DNA of 64,000 nucleotides from Cryomorpha ignava (GTDB lineage Bacteria > Bacteroidota > Bacteroidia > Flavobacteriales_D > Cryomorphaceae): assembly GCF_010686655.1 (NCBI RefSeq), contig NZ_JAAGVY010000016.1, forward strand, positions 1 to 64,000, read 5' to 3'. Made by a program: the position numbers and the translations under genes. Shown one piece after another: positions 18,417-27,040 of this stretch (the stretch's first letter is position 1; every line of letters starts with the position of its first letter). The notes beneath the pieces were generated by a model. That model was given only the letters and a program-made list of their open reading frames with translations. It was not told the DNA's origin and did not search any database.

Positions 18417-18863
18417 ATGAAAAAGCTAAAAATCATCTTAATAATCGCCATAATCATCTTTGCCGGAATACAATTTATTCCCACAGAAAGGAATATATCA
18501 AATGAAGTACCCGAAACCGACTTTATAAAAATGTACGACCCACCCGAAAATGTGGCGAACATATTGCAAAATGCCTGTTACGATTGCCATAGCAATAATA
18601 CAGCTTACCCTTGGTACAATAAGGTGCAGCCGGTGAGTTGGTTTTTGGAAGGACATATTAATGAAGCCAAGGAGCATTTGAATTTTAGTGAATTTGGGCA
18701 ATTAAGCGATCGGAAAAAGCGGAGCAGAATAAAGTCTATCGCAGGTCAGATTAAAGATGGCGAAATGCCGCTATTCTCTTATAAAGTACTTCACAAGGAA
18801 GCCCGTCTTGATTCTGAAGCGCAGGCATTGGTGATAGAATATATGCAAAACCTGAAAATATAA
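18417..18863 (+). CDS. Heme-binding domain protein (c-type, CxxCH)
   Basis: A 148-residue protein with an N-terminal membrane anchor or signal (residues 4-20), a single c-type heme motif CYDCH at about residues 54-58 and conserved YPWYNKVQPVSWFL after it. This pattern matches the Haem_bd family common in Bacteroidota. It probably lies on the periplasmic side and carries electrons or senses redox state. It sits 22 bp before the HMA-AraC regulator and is probably cotranscribed with it. Confidence 0.85.
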   Translation: MKKLKIILIIAIIIFAGIQFIPTERNISNEVPETDFIKMYDPPENVANILQNACYDCHSNNTAYPWYNKVQPVSWFLEGHINEAKEHLNFSEFGQLSDRKKRSRIKSIAGQIKDGEMPLFSYKVLHKEARLDSEAQALVIEYMQNLKI

Positions 18864-18885
18864 ACCCCACCAAAGACTAAGAGCA

Positions 18886-19443
18886 ATGGAGACAATTTAT
18901 ATTAAAAGCATGGTTTGTCCGCGGTGCATTAAAACGGTGGAATCCATTGTTTCAGGTTTAGGCTATTCAGATGCCGTAGTTAAGCTTGGCTATATTGAAA
19001 ATGCAAGTATTCGCTCGTTTATAGAACTTGATAAAAGGCTTAAAGAAGAAGGTTTTGAGCGATTGGTCTCCAATAATGAAATCATTTGCGAAAAGGTAAA
19101 ACTCGTTTTGATTGATCTCATTACCAATGCGAATTTGGATGAGCTTAGCATGAATATATCTGATTACATCTCTGCGAAAGTTGAAATGCCTTATTCAACT
19201 GCGGCCACTTATTTTAAAAAGACTTGTAATCATTCTGTAGACAGTTACTGGCAAGCGCTCCGCATGGAAAAAGCAAAAGAATGGTTGAGCTATGAAGATC
19301 ATACAGTTACAGAAATTGCCCAAAAGGTTGGGTATAATTCTCTACAATCTTTTAGCAAAGCTTTCAAATTAGCCGTTGGTCATAGTCCTTCCGTGTTTCG
19401 TAAGCAAAAACCATCAACGCGAAAGCTTCTTAATGATCTGTAA
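18886..19443 (+). CDS. AraC-family regulator with N-terminal HMA-like metal motif
   Basis: A 185-residue DNA-binding protein. Residues 1-60 resemble a heavy-metal-associated domain with Met9-x-Cys11-x-x-Cys14 (MVCPRC). Residues 75-180 contain the two helix-turn-helix units of an AraC domain, with VTEIAQKVGYNSLQSFSKAF as the second recognition unit and the GHSPSVFRK end. It is much shorter than sugar-responsive AraC proteins. The natural reading is a Cu(I)/Ag(I)-sensing regulator of this island, though the metal sensing is inferred. A partial copy lies at 21481-22053. Confidence 0.85.
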   Translation: METIYIKSMVCPRCIKTVESIVSGLGYSDAVVKLGYIENASIRSFIELDKRLKEEGFERLVSNNEIICEKVKLVLIDLITNANLDELSMNISDYISAKVEMPYSTAATYFKKTCNHSVDSYWQALRMEKAKEWLSYEDHTVTEIAQKVGYNSLQSFSKAFKLAVGHSPSVFRKQKPSTRKLLNDL

Positions 19444-19882
19444 TTCTGTGAATCGTAATTAGTGCAAGGTGACACTCTTTTTGGGCTTTCCCCAAAAAAA
19501 TTGACGCGATAATATCTTACTTCACCTTACGATCGAAAAATGAAGGTAAAATAAGTTGATGTTAAATAGGCGTAGAATTACCAACGGCTATACTTCCTCA
19601 CAGTTTTGGGTGAATTTTGGATGTAATGCGCCAATTATCGTTTTGGACTATATTCTATTATTTGGAATCTCCCAGTAGAAAAGGTTACTCTAACTGCGTT
19701 TTTTTAGTCATCAAAAATGTGAATTGTAAAAAACAAGTCCACTAACTTTTTAATGCGAGAAAAGAATCAATGATTGCTTTTTGAAGTATATTTATAAACG
19801 AATTGATGTATGACATTTTGATACAACTTATCTACTTTTAGGTAGTGACATAATTTCATTCTCACAAGCTAATTTTGATCTG
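19444..19882. other. Intergenic region without recognised content
   Basis: These 439 bp are AT-rich with no reading frame of note, no tRNA and no strong hairpin. It presumably holds the promoter for the outer-membrane barrel pair downstream, but no convincing -33/-7 pair was found. Confidence 0.5.
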
Positions 19883-20695
19883 ATGGTAAATTTTAAAGCC
19901 TTACAAAAAGCAATGCTAATTATCTTAATTGGCATTGCTTCTTCTTTTTCATCGCTTGCGCAAGAATCAGACTTGTTTGAGAAATTGGGAGATTACCGAA
20001 AGTTCAGCCTAATGATTGGGCCAACTTTGTATCATTCGGCTGAAAGCCGAATAACATCCGGCACAATGGCACCGGAGAATTTACCAATTTGGGGAATTTC
20101 GGGTGGATTTGAAGTTGATATTAGACCCGAACGACAATGGTCTTTTGTTACCGGAATGATTTTCGCCAAGGAACCATCTTATCATATTAGGTTGAATATA
20201 AAACAAGAAGATATCCCTTCACGAACATCTGATTTAATTGATAAAGCCCGTGATTCATATGTGCCGACATTGTCGCTTCCTCTTCTAATAACTTATAAAC
20301 TTCCTCTAAGCGAAAGTCAATTTTTAGAGTTCCGAACTGGTGGCAAAGTAAAAATTTTCCCGTCCGCCGATATCCTATACAGTCTAACATATCAAGACGA
20401 TATGTCAGGCACTCGGGAACTTTTTCGTCTAACAATGGAAAACACGGAGAAATTCTACTTCGGTAGTTTTTTATTTGGTGCCGGGATAACAACATTGTTT
20501 AATAGTTTTTTGATAAAAACCAACCTGCTTTATACCCTTAACTTTCAAGACACTTACAGAGGCGAATATGCATTTGCAAATTTGAGTGTTTCGGGTAGCT
20601 CAACAGGCACTTACGCTTTATCAGGCAATAACGTGTCGCTTATGTTTAGTATCGCCTTTAAAAAGCCCGAGAATCGCATTAAAGACTATTATTAA
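19883..20695 (+). CDS. Outer-membrane beta-barrel protein (barrel 1)
   Basis: A 270-residue exported protein with a signal peptide ending near SSLAQ (residue 27); initiation at Met11 (19913) is also possible. The mature part alternates short hydrophobic strands with polar loops and ends in a strand-like LMFSIAFKK segment, typical of porin-family or PorT-like barrels of Bacteroidota. The function is unknown. It pairs with barrel 2 nine bases downstream. The two genes sit between the intact AraC-type regulator and a fragmentary copy of it. Confidence 0.65.
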   Translation: MVNFKALQKAMLIILIGIASSFSSLAQESDLFEKLGDYRKFSLMIGPTLYHSAESRITSGTMAPENLPIWGISGGFEVDIRPERQWSFVTGMIFAKEPSYHIRLNIKQEDIPSRTSDLIDKARDSYVPTLSLPLLITYKLPLSESQFLEFRTGGKVKIFPSADILYSLTYQDDMSGTRELFRLTMENTEKFYFGSFLFGAGITTLFNSFLIKTNLLYTLNFQDTYRGEYAFANLSVSGSSTGTYALSGNNVSLMFSIAFKKPENRIKDYY

Positions 20696-20704
20696 AAACC
20701 GACA

Positions 20705-21481
20705 ATGAATATCTCATCACTAACAAACTACAAGAAATCTATCCTGATAGTTTTGACTTTATTTCTTGGTCAAGGGGTTTTTGGACAAAATGGGTTTTAT
20801 GCCGGCGTAGAAATGGGCGTATTATCAGGCAGGTTTCACTATACCAATGAAAAAGGGTATTCACTTTCTCAAGGCTCTGTAGGAACCATAGTTGGCGTAC
20901 ATTTTGGTAAAAGAAAGAATGGGTTTTATTATCAGACCGGAATCTATCGCAGCAAGCCCTATCATCCATTTGCGGAAATAAATTATGACACTTGGAAACC
21001 ATCAAAATCTTTCTCTGCTTCAGACGGTATTGAAAATTACAGGATACCGCTTTACGTTGGAAAGGAATTTAAAATTTATAAACGCTTTTACGGGGGTGTA
21101 GGTCTTGGTTTTAACACGATAATATCTAGAGATGTTGGGGTGGTGAGTGGGTTTGGAACGGTTTATTACGACCCTTCTCAACCAGTTCTTACAGCGACCG
21201 GAGATTCTACTTGGGGAGTTGTAAGAGTAGAAAGTAGATGGAATTTTGGATTTGAATCTGTTTTCACTATCGGAATGCGTTCGAAGGGTAATTTCGACTA
21301 TTTTTTGAAAGCTGGCTATTTAGCACATTTCAAGCCCTTTTCAAATGAAACAATCATTCATTATTCCAATCAAGAAACAATAACTGCAAGCCGTGTTGGA
21401 TTAAATTCGCTGACAATTTCATTCGGTTTAAGTTATCGTTTTCGAAATCGAATAAGAGATTCTACTGAAAAGGCTTTTTAG
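20705..21481 (+). CDS. Outer-membrane beta-barrel protein (barrel 2)
   Basis: A 258-residue exported protein with a signal peptide ending near GVFGQ (residue 27), followed by strand-rich sequence (GFYAGVEMGVLSGRF and GGVGLGFNTII) and a terminal LTISFGLSYRFR strand. Predicted outer-membrane barrel, cotranscribed with barrel 1. The specific family is not recognised. Immediately after its stop begins the decayed AraC copy, so the two genes look inserted or duplicated into the regulator locus. Confidence 0.65.
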   Translation: MNISSLTNYKKSILIVLTLFLGQGVFGQNGFYAGVEMGVLSGRFHYTNEKGYSLSQGSVGTIVGVHFGKRKNGFYYQTGIYRSKPYHPFAEINYDTWKPSKSFSASDGIENYRIPLYVGKEFKIYKRFYGGVGLGFNTIISRDVGVVSGFGTVYYDPSQPVLTATGDSTWGVVRVESRWNFGFESVFTIGMRSKGNFDYFLKAGYLAHFKPFSNETIIHYSNQETITASRVGLNSLTISFGLSYRFRNRIRDSTEKAF

Positions 21482-21590
21482 GGTATTAAGATAATATTTT
21501 CGGGTGAAATCATTTGCAAGAAGATAAAGCTGGTTTTGATTGATCTGATTACAAATGCAAAGTTGGATGAACTTACCATGAATGTATAGT
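21481..21590 (+). pseudogene. AraC regulator fragment, 5' piece
   Basis: Reads GEIICKKIKLVLIDLITNA and on to a premature TAG near 21588, matching residues about 60-88 of the regulator at 18886. Nucleotide identity over about 85 bp, counted by eye, is roughly 83 percent. It lacks the N-terminal metal motif and ends before the DNA-binding domain. Confidence 0.75.
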
Positions 21591-21850
21591 TGTATCGAAA
21601 TAATTTATCGTACTATTTTTCGGGGTTTAGATGATTTTATTTTTTACAAACATTAATCAAAAATAAAGCTATCAACTGATGTAGAGCTTTCTATGTGTTT
21701 TTATTTTATATTTTATTTTCCGTTTATTTTCTTTTGAAAACAATATCTACAATTTCTGATTGCACCCGCCAGATTTAAATTACCTAAAGCTATCATCCTA
21801 TCAACAGCCTTTCAAATATCATTTGGATAGACTTCACTAAGTCTGTTTTA
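21591..21850. other. AT-rich filler between the two AraC fragments
   Basis: About 260 bp of very AT-rich DNA replace the part of the regulator that should lie between its two fragments. No gene or insertion-sequence end is recognised. Confidence 0.45.
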
Positions 21851-22053
21851 TAGCTGATTGGCAGTCTTTGCGAATGGAAAAGGCAAAAGAATGGTTGAGC
21901 TATGAAGATCATACAGTTACAGAAATTGCCCAAAAGGTTGGGTATAATTCTCTACAATCTTTTAGCAAAGCTTTCAAATTAGCCGTAGGTCATAGTCCTT
22001 CCGTGTTTCGTAAGCAAAAACCATCTACGCGGAAACTTCTTAATGATATGTGA
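21851..22053 (+). pseudogene. AraC regulator fragment, 3' piece (DNA-binding domain)
   Basis: Encodes the last 60 or so residues of the AraC domain and is almost identical to the end of the regulator at 18886: bases 21883-22025 match 19273-19415 at 142 of 143 positions. Translation could start at the ATG-like codon at 21868 or 21874, but the product would hold only half of a two-HTH domain, so a functional protein is unlikely. The much higher identity than in the 5' piece points to gene conversion. Confidence 0.75.
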
Positions 22054-22160
22054 TACAAGGTATTATATTTTTGATAAGTTTCATCAGAAATATGACAATA
22101 GTGCAAATGGGAGTTTGGAATTATTTTGGCAACCTGTTTTAAACACCAAAAAAAATAGAA

Positions 22161-22478
22161 ATGAAAGACTCAAAAGACTTACTTCAAAAATTAGCTGATT
22201 GCATAGCCGCATGTGAAAATTGTGCCAACGCCTGTCTGGAAGAAGACATGGTAAAAGAAATGATAAGCTGCATTAAAACAGATCGCGACTGCGCAGATAT
22301 TTGCAACACAACTTACAGATTGGTGGCAAGGAATTCTGATAACGCGAGAGCGATGCTGAAAGTCTGCGCTGACATTTGCAGAAAATGCGCTGACGAATGC
22401 GAACAACACGATATGCAACATTGCCAGGATTGTGCAAAAGCTTGTCGTGAATGCGAAAAGGCTTGTAAAGCGGCTTAA
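22161..22478 (+). CDS. Four-helix-bundle Cys-rich copper-binding protein
   Basis: A 105-residue protein with 16 cysteines in CxxxC and CxxC patterns along predicted helices (CIAACENCANAC at about residues 14-25 and CQDCAKACRECEKAC near the end). This matches the DUF326/copper storage protein (Csp) type, where thiols inside a four-helix bundle hold many Cu(I) ions. No signal peptide is visible, so a cytosolic location like Csp3 is expected. Its position before the multicopper oxidase supports copper buffering. Confidence 0.88.
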   Translation: MKDSKDLLQKLADCIAACENCANACLEEDMVKEMISCIKTDRDCADICNTTYRLVARNSDNARAMLKVCADICRKCADECEQHDMQHCQDCAKACRECEKACKAA

Positions 22479-22517
22479 AAAAAGGGGAAAACTAAGCGGA
22501 CCGATCAGAATTTCCGC

Positions 22518-24905
22518 ATGTTTTTTCTCTTCCTGCAAACAACCCTAATTACCAAAAAACCAACTCGCGTTTTGACAAAATTCTATATTCTCACGTTTCT
22601 CCTTTTAACTTTCGCTTTTTCGGCTTTCGCCCAAAATGTGCGCGATACAACCGTGCATCATCTCACTATTGAAAACCAAAAGGTAAACAAAGCCGGAAAG
22701 GACATCTGGGGCATGACAGTAAATGGCACTATTCCCGGTCCGACGCTCAATTTCACTGAAGGCGATTACGCCGTAATTTATGTGGAAAATAAAATGGATG
22801 TAGAAACTTCGGTGCACTGGCACGGCTTGTTGCTCCCCAATTTTTACGATGGTGTTCCCTATCTCACTACGCCGCCCATAAAGCCTGGAACAATCTTTAA
22901 ATATGAATTTGAAATAAACCAGTCTGGCACTTATTGGTATCATAGCCATACAATGCTGCAAGAGCAAAGTGGCGTTTATGGTAGCATTCAAATAAACCCT
23001 GTAGAAAAGACTCTGGAATACGATCATGACCAAATCTTAGTGCTTTCTGATTGGACGAATCAGAAGCCAATGAATGTGATGCGCAATTTGAAGCGTGGAA
23101 ATGAGTGGTACGGGATTAAAAAAGGAACTTCTACGCCATTGAGCATGGTGATAAGCCGTGGTGGTTTAGGCGCCCAGCTCAATTTCTGGAAACAGCGCAT
23201 GGAAGGGGCAGATATCGCCGATATTTATTACGATGCTTTTTTGACAAATGGAGAGCAAAAAGTAGATTATTCCCACTACAAACCAGGTGAAAAGATCCGG
23301 CTGCGCATTATTAACGGATCAGCTTCCTCGCAATTTTGGATGACTTTTGGTGGCGCTGACCCAATACTTATTGCAGCCGATGGCCTAAACGTACAGCCGG
23401 TAAAGCACAATAAAACTTTTATCGCTATTGCGGAAACTTATGACTTCATTATCACCATTCCCCAAAAGGGCATGATAGAAATGCGCTCCATGGCTCAAGA
23501 CGGATCTGGGATCACATATGCCTATTTCGGAAGTGGAGACACCCTTCACGCACCTGTTGTGGCAAGGCCCGACAAGATTGAAATGATGAAGAAAATGGCA
23601 AAAATGGATATGCGGATGGGTGCGCCAGCTACACAGTGGACTCCAAATAATCCCGAGCCGGAAAAGATGATGAATAAATGGGGTATGCAAATGGATGCCA
23701 TGAAAGGAATGGATCATTCTAAAATGAATCACGGCAAAAAGATGGATCACAGCAATATGAATCATTCCAAAAACAATGAAATGGACATGGCAAAATCCGA
23801 TTCCATGAAAATGGAAAACAGCACAATGGACAATCATGACAACATGAAAATGGAAGGCATGGAAATGGACGGGATGAACATGTTTGCCGAGTACAACTAC
23901 AATTATTTAAAAGCACTCGAAAAAACAGATTTTGACGAAGACCGGCCAAGAAGAGATGTCTTGCTAAACCTTACGGGAAATATGTGGCGCTATATCTGGA
24001 GTATGAACGGAGTGCCATTGGCGGAAGCCGACAAAATAAAAATCAAAAAAGGAGAAGTGGTACGCTTTACGCTGAATAATCTCACCATGATGCACCACCC
24101 TATGCACCTGCACGGCCATTTTTTTAGGGTGGTAAATGAAAATGGTGATTACTCGCCGCTGAAACACACCGTGAATGTTGCACCGATGCAAAAGGTGGTC
24201 ATTGAGTTTGACGCTAAAGAAGAGAGCGACTGGTTTTTTCATTGCCACGTACTCTATCACATGATGGGCGGGATGGCTCGCGTGGTTAGTTATGACACAA
24301 TTCGAGACGCACGTATGAAACCCTATCCGCTCAAAAAACTATTAAACGAAGGCAATCATTATTACAACTGGGGAATGATTGATGTGGCTTCCCACATGAG
24401 CGAACTCAATCTGGTAAGCTCAAATACACGCAACATGTTTGGATTGCGCATGGAATACGGGTGGAATCAAAATCTGGAAGGCGAGCTCACCTACGAGCGG
24501 TTTTTATACGATTATTTCCGCGTTTTTGGTGGGATAAATATTGAGAACGAAACAGAAGATTCATATGACCAGATTAACCCGACGGCTATTCTTGGAATTC
24601 GATTTTTTACGCCTTATATGTTTAATCTGGATTTCCGAATCGACAATGAGTTGCGCCCACAAATTGGCTTGAGCCGTGAGATTATGATCTTTCCTAAAAC
24701 AGTTCTCTTCGGTGAGTTTGAATACCTGTTTGACGTCGGCTGGGTAAACGACCTCAATGCCGAAAACACCGGAAAAGAAATTAATTATACCGATGAATTA
24801 GTCTGGCAAGTTGGCGCAGAGTATTTTCTTTCGCGAAATTTTTCGCTGATGGCGAGCTACGATAATCGGTTTGGAGTTGGTGGTGGTTTGTCTATCAAGT
24901 TTTAA
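22518..24905 (+). CDS. Multicopper oxidase fused to a CopB-like outer-membrane barrel
   Basis: A 795-residue CopA/CueO-type oxidase, likely oxidising Cu(I). A TTG at 22572 would give a tidier signal peptide than the ATG at 22518; either ends at AFSAFAQ. Copper ligands are visible: HWHG at 100-103, HSH at 142-144, HHPMHLHGH at 526-534 and HCHVLYHMMGGM at 575-586, with Met586 as type 1 axial ligand. A Met/His-rich insert covers about 356-455. Residues about 595-795 are not oxidase but a beta-strand-rich segment resembling copper resistance protein B, ending in GGGLSIKF. Fusion of two usually separate cop products is the main oddity. Confidence 0.9.
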   Translation: MFFLFLQTTLITKKPTRVLTKFYILTFLLLTFAFSAFAQNVRDTTVHHLTIENQKVNKAGKDIWGMTVNGTIPGPTLNFTEGDYAVIYVENKMDVETSVHWHGLLLPNFYDGVPYLTTPPIKPGTIFKYEFEINQSGTYWYHSHTMLQEQSGVYGSIQINPVEKTLEYDHDQILVLSDWTNQKPMNVMRNLKRGNEWYGIKKGTSTPLSMVISRGGLGAQLNFWKQRMEGADIADIYYDAFLTNGEQKVDYSHYKPGEKIRLRIINGSASSQFWMTFGGADPILIAADGLNVQPVKHNKTFIAIAETYDFIITIPQKGMIEMRSMAQDGSGITYAYFGSGDTLHAPVVARPDKIEMMKKMAKMDMRMGAPATQWTPNNPEPEKMMNKWGMQMDAMKGMDHSKMNHGKKMDHSNMNHSKNNEMDMAKSDSMKMENSTMDNHDNMKMEGMEMDGMNMFAEYNYNYLKALEKTDFDEDRPRRDVLLNLTGNMWRYIWSMNGVPLAEADKIKIKKGEVVRFTLNNLTMMHHPMHLHGHFFRVVNENGDYSPLKHTVNVAPMQKVVIEFDAKEESDWFFHCHVLYHMMGGMARVVSYDTIRDARMKPYPLKKLLNEGNHYYNWGMIDVASHMSELNLVSSNTRNMFGLRMEYGWNQNLEGELTYERFLYDYFRVFGGINIENETEDSYDQINPTAILGIRFFTPYMFNLDFRIDNELRPQIGLSREIMIFPKTVLFGEFEYLFDVGWVNDLNAENTGKEINYTDELVWQVGAEYFLSRNFSLMASYDNRFGVGGGLSIKF

Positions 24906-24924
24906 CCCTATAAAATCTAATATC

Positions 24925-25380
24925 ATGAAAAACAACTACTTAAAATTTGCCCTAATGATGGCGTGTTCATTCGTATTTATGTACGCAGCCATGTTCTTTA
25001 ATGTGAATGAACTTGATCATATTTATATCAGTGAATCCAGAACTTTTATGGCATTTTACATGGTGGCTCCCATGGCCGTTATTATGCTCCTGTTTATGCT
25101 TGGAATGTACACCAACAAGAAAATCAACACGTTGATAATTGTTGGTGGAATAGTGGTAGGTCTTGGCGCAGTATTTCTGCTTAGAACTCAAACCACAGTT
25201 AAGGACGTGCAATATATGAAAGCTATGATTCCGCATCACTCCATAGCTATCCTTGTAAGTGAAAATGCAACATTCGAAGATCCAGAAACTGCAAAATTAG
25301 CCAAGGAAATCATTGAAGCACAGAAACGGGAGATTGCTCAAATGGAGCGAATTATTGAAAGACTTGAGAACGAAAAATAA
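24925..25380 (+). CDS. DUF305 membrane protein
   Basis: A 151-residue protein starting at 24925 (an upstream in-frame ATG at 24871 overlaps the oxidase gene and adds an unlikely leader). Three hydrophobic segments at about residues 6-24, 40-58 and 68-86 are followed by MKAMIPHHSIAILVSE, the His-His signature of DUF305, and a helical Glu/Lys-rich end. DUF305 proteins are ferritin-like helical proteins commonly found with copper genes. The metal role is inferred from the HH motif and the neighbourhood. Confidence 0.85.
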   Translation: MKNNYLKFALMMACSFVFMYAAMFFNVNELDHIYISESRTFMAFYMVAPMAVIMLLFMLGMYTNKKINTLIIVGGIVVGLGAVFLLRTQTTVKDVQYMKAMIPHHSIAILVSENATFEDPETAKLAKEIIEAQKREIAQMERIIERLENEK

Positions 25381-25453
25381 CAAATTCCTTCCTTGGGATT
25401 ACAATACTAAAACTGAAAATATAAATTTTAATCGATCAGTTTTTGCTACATTC

Positions 25454-25876
25454 ATGGTCTTGAAAAAAGTCTCTGCCATATTACTTGCCCTGTTAATACT
25501 AAGTTCAAATCTTAGTATTGCCCTTAGCACCCATTTTTGCGGGGGAAAGGCAGTAAAAAGTGAATTTTCAATTGGCAATTACGATCTGGATTGCGGAATG
25601 GCTGATATGGAAAGCTGCAACGATTTGGATTGGAATTTTAATAAAATTCAAGCAACACCTTGTTGCGAAAATCAGCATAGCTTTTTCAAAATTAATGATA
25701 GATATCAAAATCTTGGAGCGATAGATTTTGGCTTTATTCCTTTTGCGATTGTCAAAGACTTTTCACTGCAAGTCAGTTCAATTGTACAAACTTTTCCCAA
25801 AGCTTTATTCCAGACATATAAACCGCCATTGCCTAAACAGGCTGTGTTTATTCTATATCAGGTATTTAGACTTTGA
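25454..25876 (+). CDS. HYC_CC_PP family secreted protein (copy 2)
   Basis: A 140-residue paralogue of the 9496 protein, here with HFC instead of HYC after the signal peptide (STHFCGGKAVKSEF), a DCGM motif, PCCENQH, and a KPPLPKQ end. The start at 25454 gives a clean signal peptide; the longer frame from 25313 overlaps the DUF305 gene and is rejected. It probably has a periplasmic metal-linked role. The two copies frame the pump and oxidase modules. Confidence 0.78.
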   Translation: MVLKKVSAILLALLILSSNLSIALSTHFCGGKAVKSEFSIGNYDLDCGMADMESCNDLDWNFNKIQATPCCENQHSFFKINDRYQNLGAIDFGFIPFAIVKDFSLQVSSIVQTFPKALFQTYKPPLPKQAVFILYQVFRL

Positions 25877-26071
25877 TAAAATTTACTGGTCTGCTTCGTA
25901 TAAGACACGCTACATTTCATGGTGTTTCTGCTCACAAAGACCGCTGAAAATATCCATTCGTCAGAATCTTACCATTTTCATAATTTTTCCTTGATTGCTT
26001 TCGGTAGAAGACCAAGGTTAGCAATCCAGAAATTATCAAATTAAATCAAACCATTTTTTAACTCAACTATC

Positions 26072-27034
26072 ATGAAAAGACTTTTACTTACCAGTATTCT
26101 CACCTTAGCTATTGCAACAATAAGCTATGCTCAAACCGCAGTTTCAGTGCAGATTCATCACAAACTAAATGGGAATGATTTTGCATTTAATGAAACGGGA
26201 ACGAATGATTTGGATCAGGATTTTAATGCTGATCGACTTGAGTACTATTTATCTCAGATTAGCATTGTTCACGACGGTGGAACATATACCATTCTACAAG
26301 ATTATGCGATAATAGATGCAGGTTCTGAAGCTATTCTCGATCTCGGAGAGATAGATGCGAACACGATAGAATCGCTTTCGTTTTATGTTGGAGTAGATGA
26401 AGAAGACAATCACAGTGATCCGTCATCGTGGACTTCACCACATCCTTTAGCGCCAAGATTTCCCTCAATGCATTGGGGATGGTCTGCAGGTTTCCGCTTT
26501 CTGGCAATAGAAGGTACCGAGCTGGGTAGCAATCAGGAAGTACAAATCCATGCCCTTGGTGATGCGAATTACTTCGAAGTAATAATTCCAATTAACCAAG
26601 ATGTTACTGGCAGCGAAATGCTGATTAACGTTGATGCCAACTACGAAAGAATTTATGAAAATATAAACATTTCTGGCGGCCTAATAGTGCACGGCGAAGT
26701 AGGAATGGCAAAGCGAGCACTTGAAAACATGCGCGATCTTGTTTTTGAAGCATCAAGTGGAACAGTTTCAGTGCCAGAGTTAGGGTCAGACTTTACTTTA
26801 AATGCATTTCCAAACCCGGCTGTTGGCGGAAATGTGACGATTGATTTTAACTCGGATAAATCTTATGGCTACGACATTACAGTACTAGACATCCTTGGAA
26901 AAACGGTTGCAACGCGATCTAATGTTGGTAATACAGCCAATATCAATCTACAGCTCCCTGCTTCTGGTTTGTATTTATTGAACCTTTCTGTAAATGGCGA
27001 AACCGTTGCCACCAAAAAGATTATTTCTCAATAA
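26072..27034 (+). CDS. MbnP-like copper protein with T9SS sorting domain
   Basis: A 320-residue exported protein. After a signal peptide ending at ISYAQ (residue 21), residues about 22-230 match the MbnP family: DFNADRLEYYLSQI, then MHWGWSAGFRFLAIEG at about 133-148 with the conserved tryptophans. In methanotrophs MbnP binds copper through a kynurenine formed from Trp by the diheme enzyme MbnH. Residues about 240-320 (FPNPAVGGNVTIDF onward) are a T9SS sorting domain, which implies surface display. The next two genes encode diheme enzymes of the right kind. Confidence 0.85.
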   Translation: MKRLLLTSILTLAIATISYAQTAVSVQIHHKLNGNDFAFNETGTNDLDQDFNADRLEYYLSQISIVHDGGTYTILQDYAIIDAGSEAILDLGEIDANTIESLSFYVGVDEEDNHSDPSSWTSPHPLAPRFPSMHWGWSAGFRFLAIEGTELGSNQEVQIHALGDANYFEVIIPINQDVTGSEMLINVDANYERIYENINISGGLIVHGEVGMAKRALENMRDLVFEASSGTVSVPELGSDFTLNAFPNPAVGGNVTIDFNSDKSYGYDITVLDILGKTVATRSNVGNTANINLQLPASGLYLLNLSVNGETVATKKIISQ

Positions 27035-27040
27035 GCTCTG

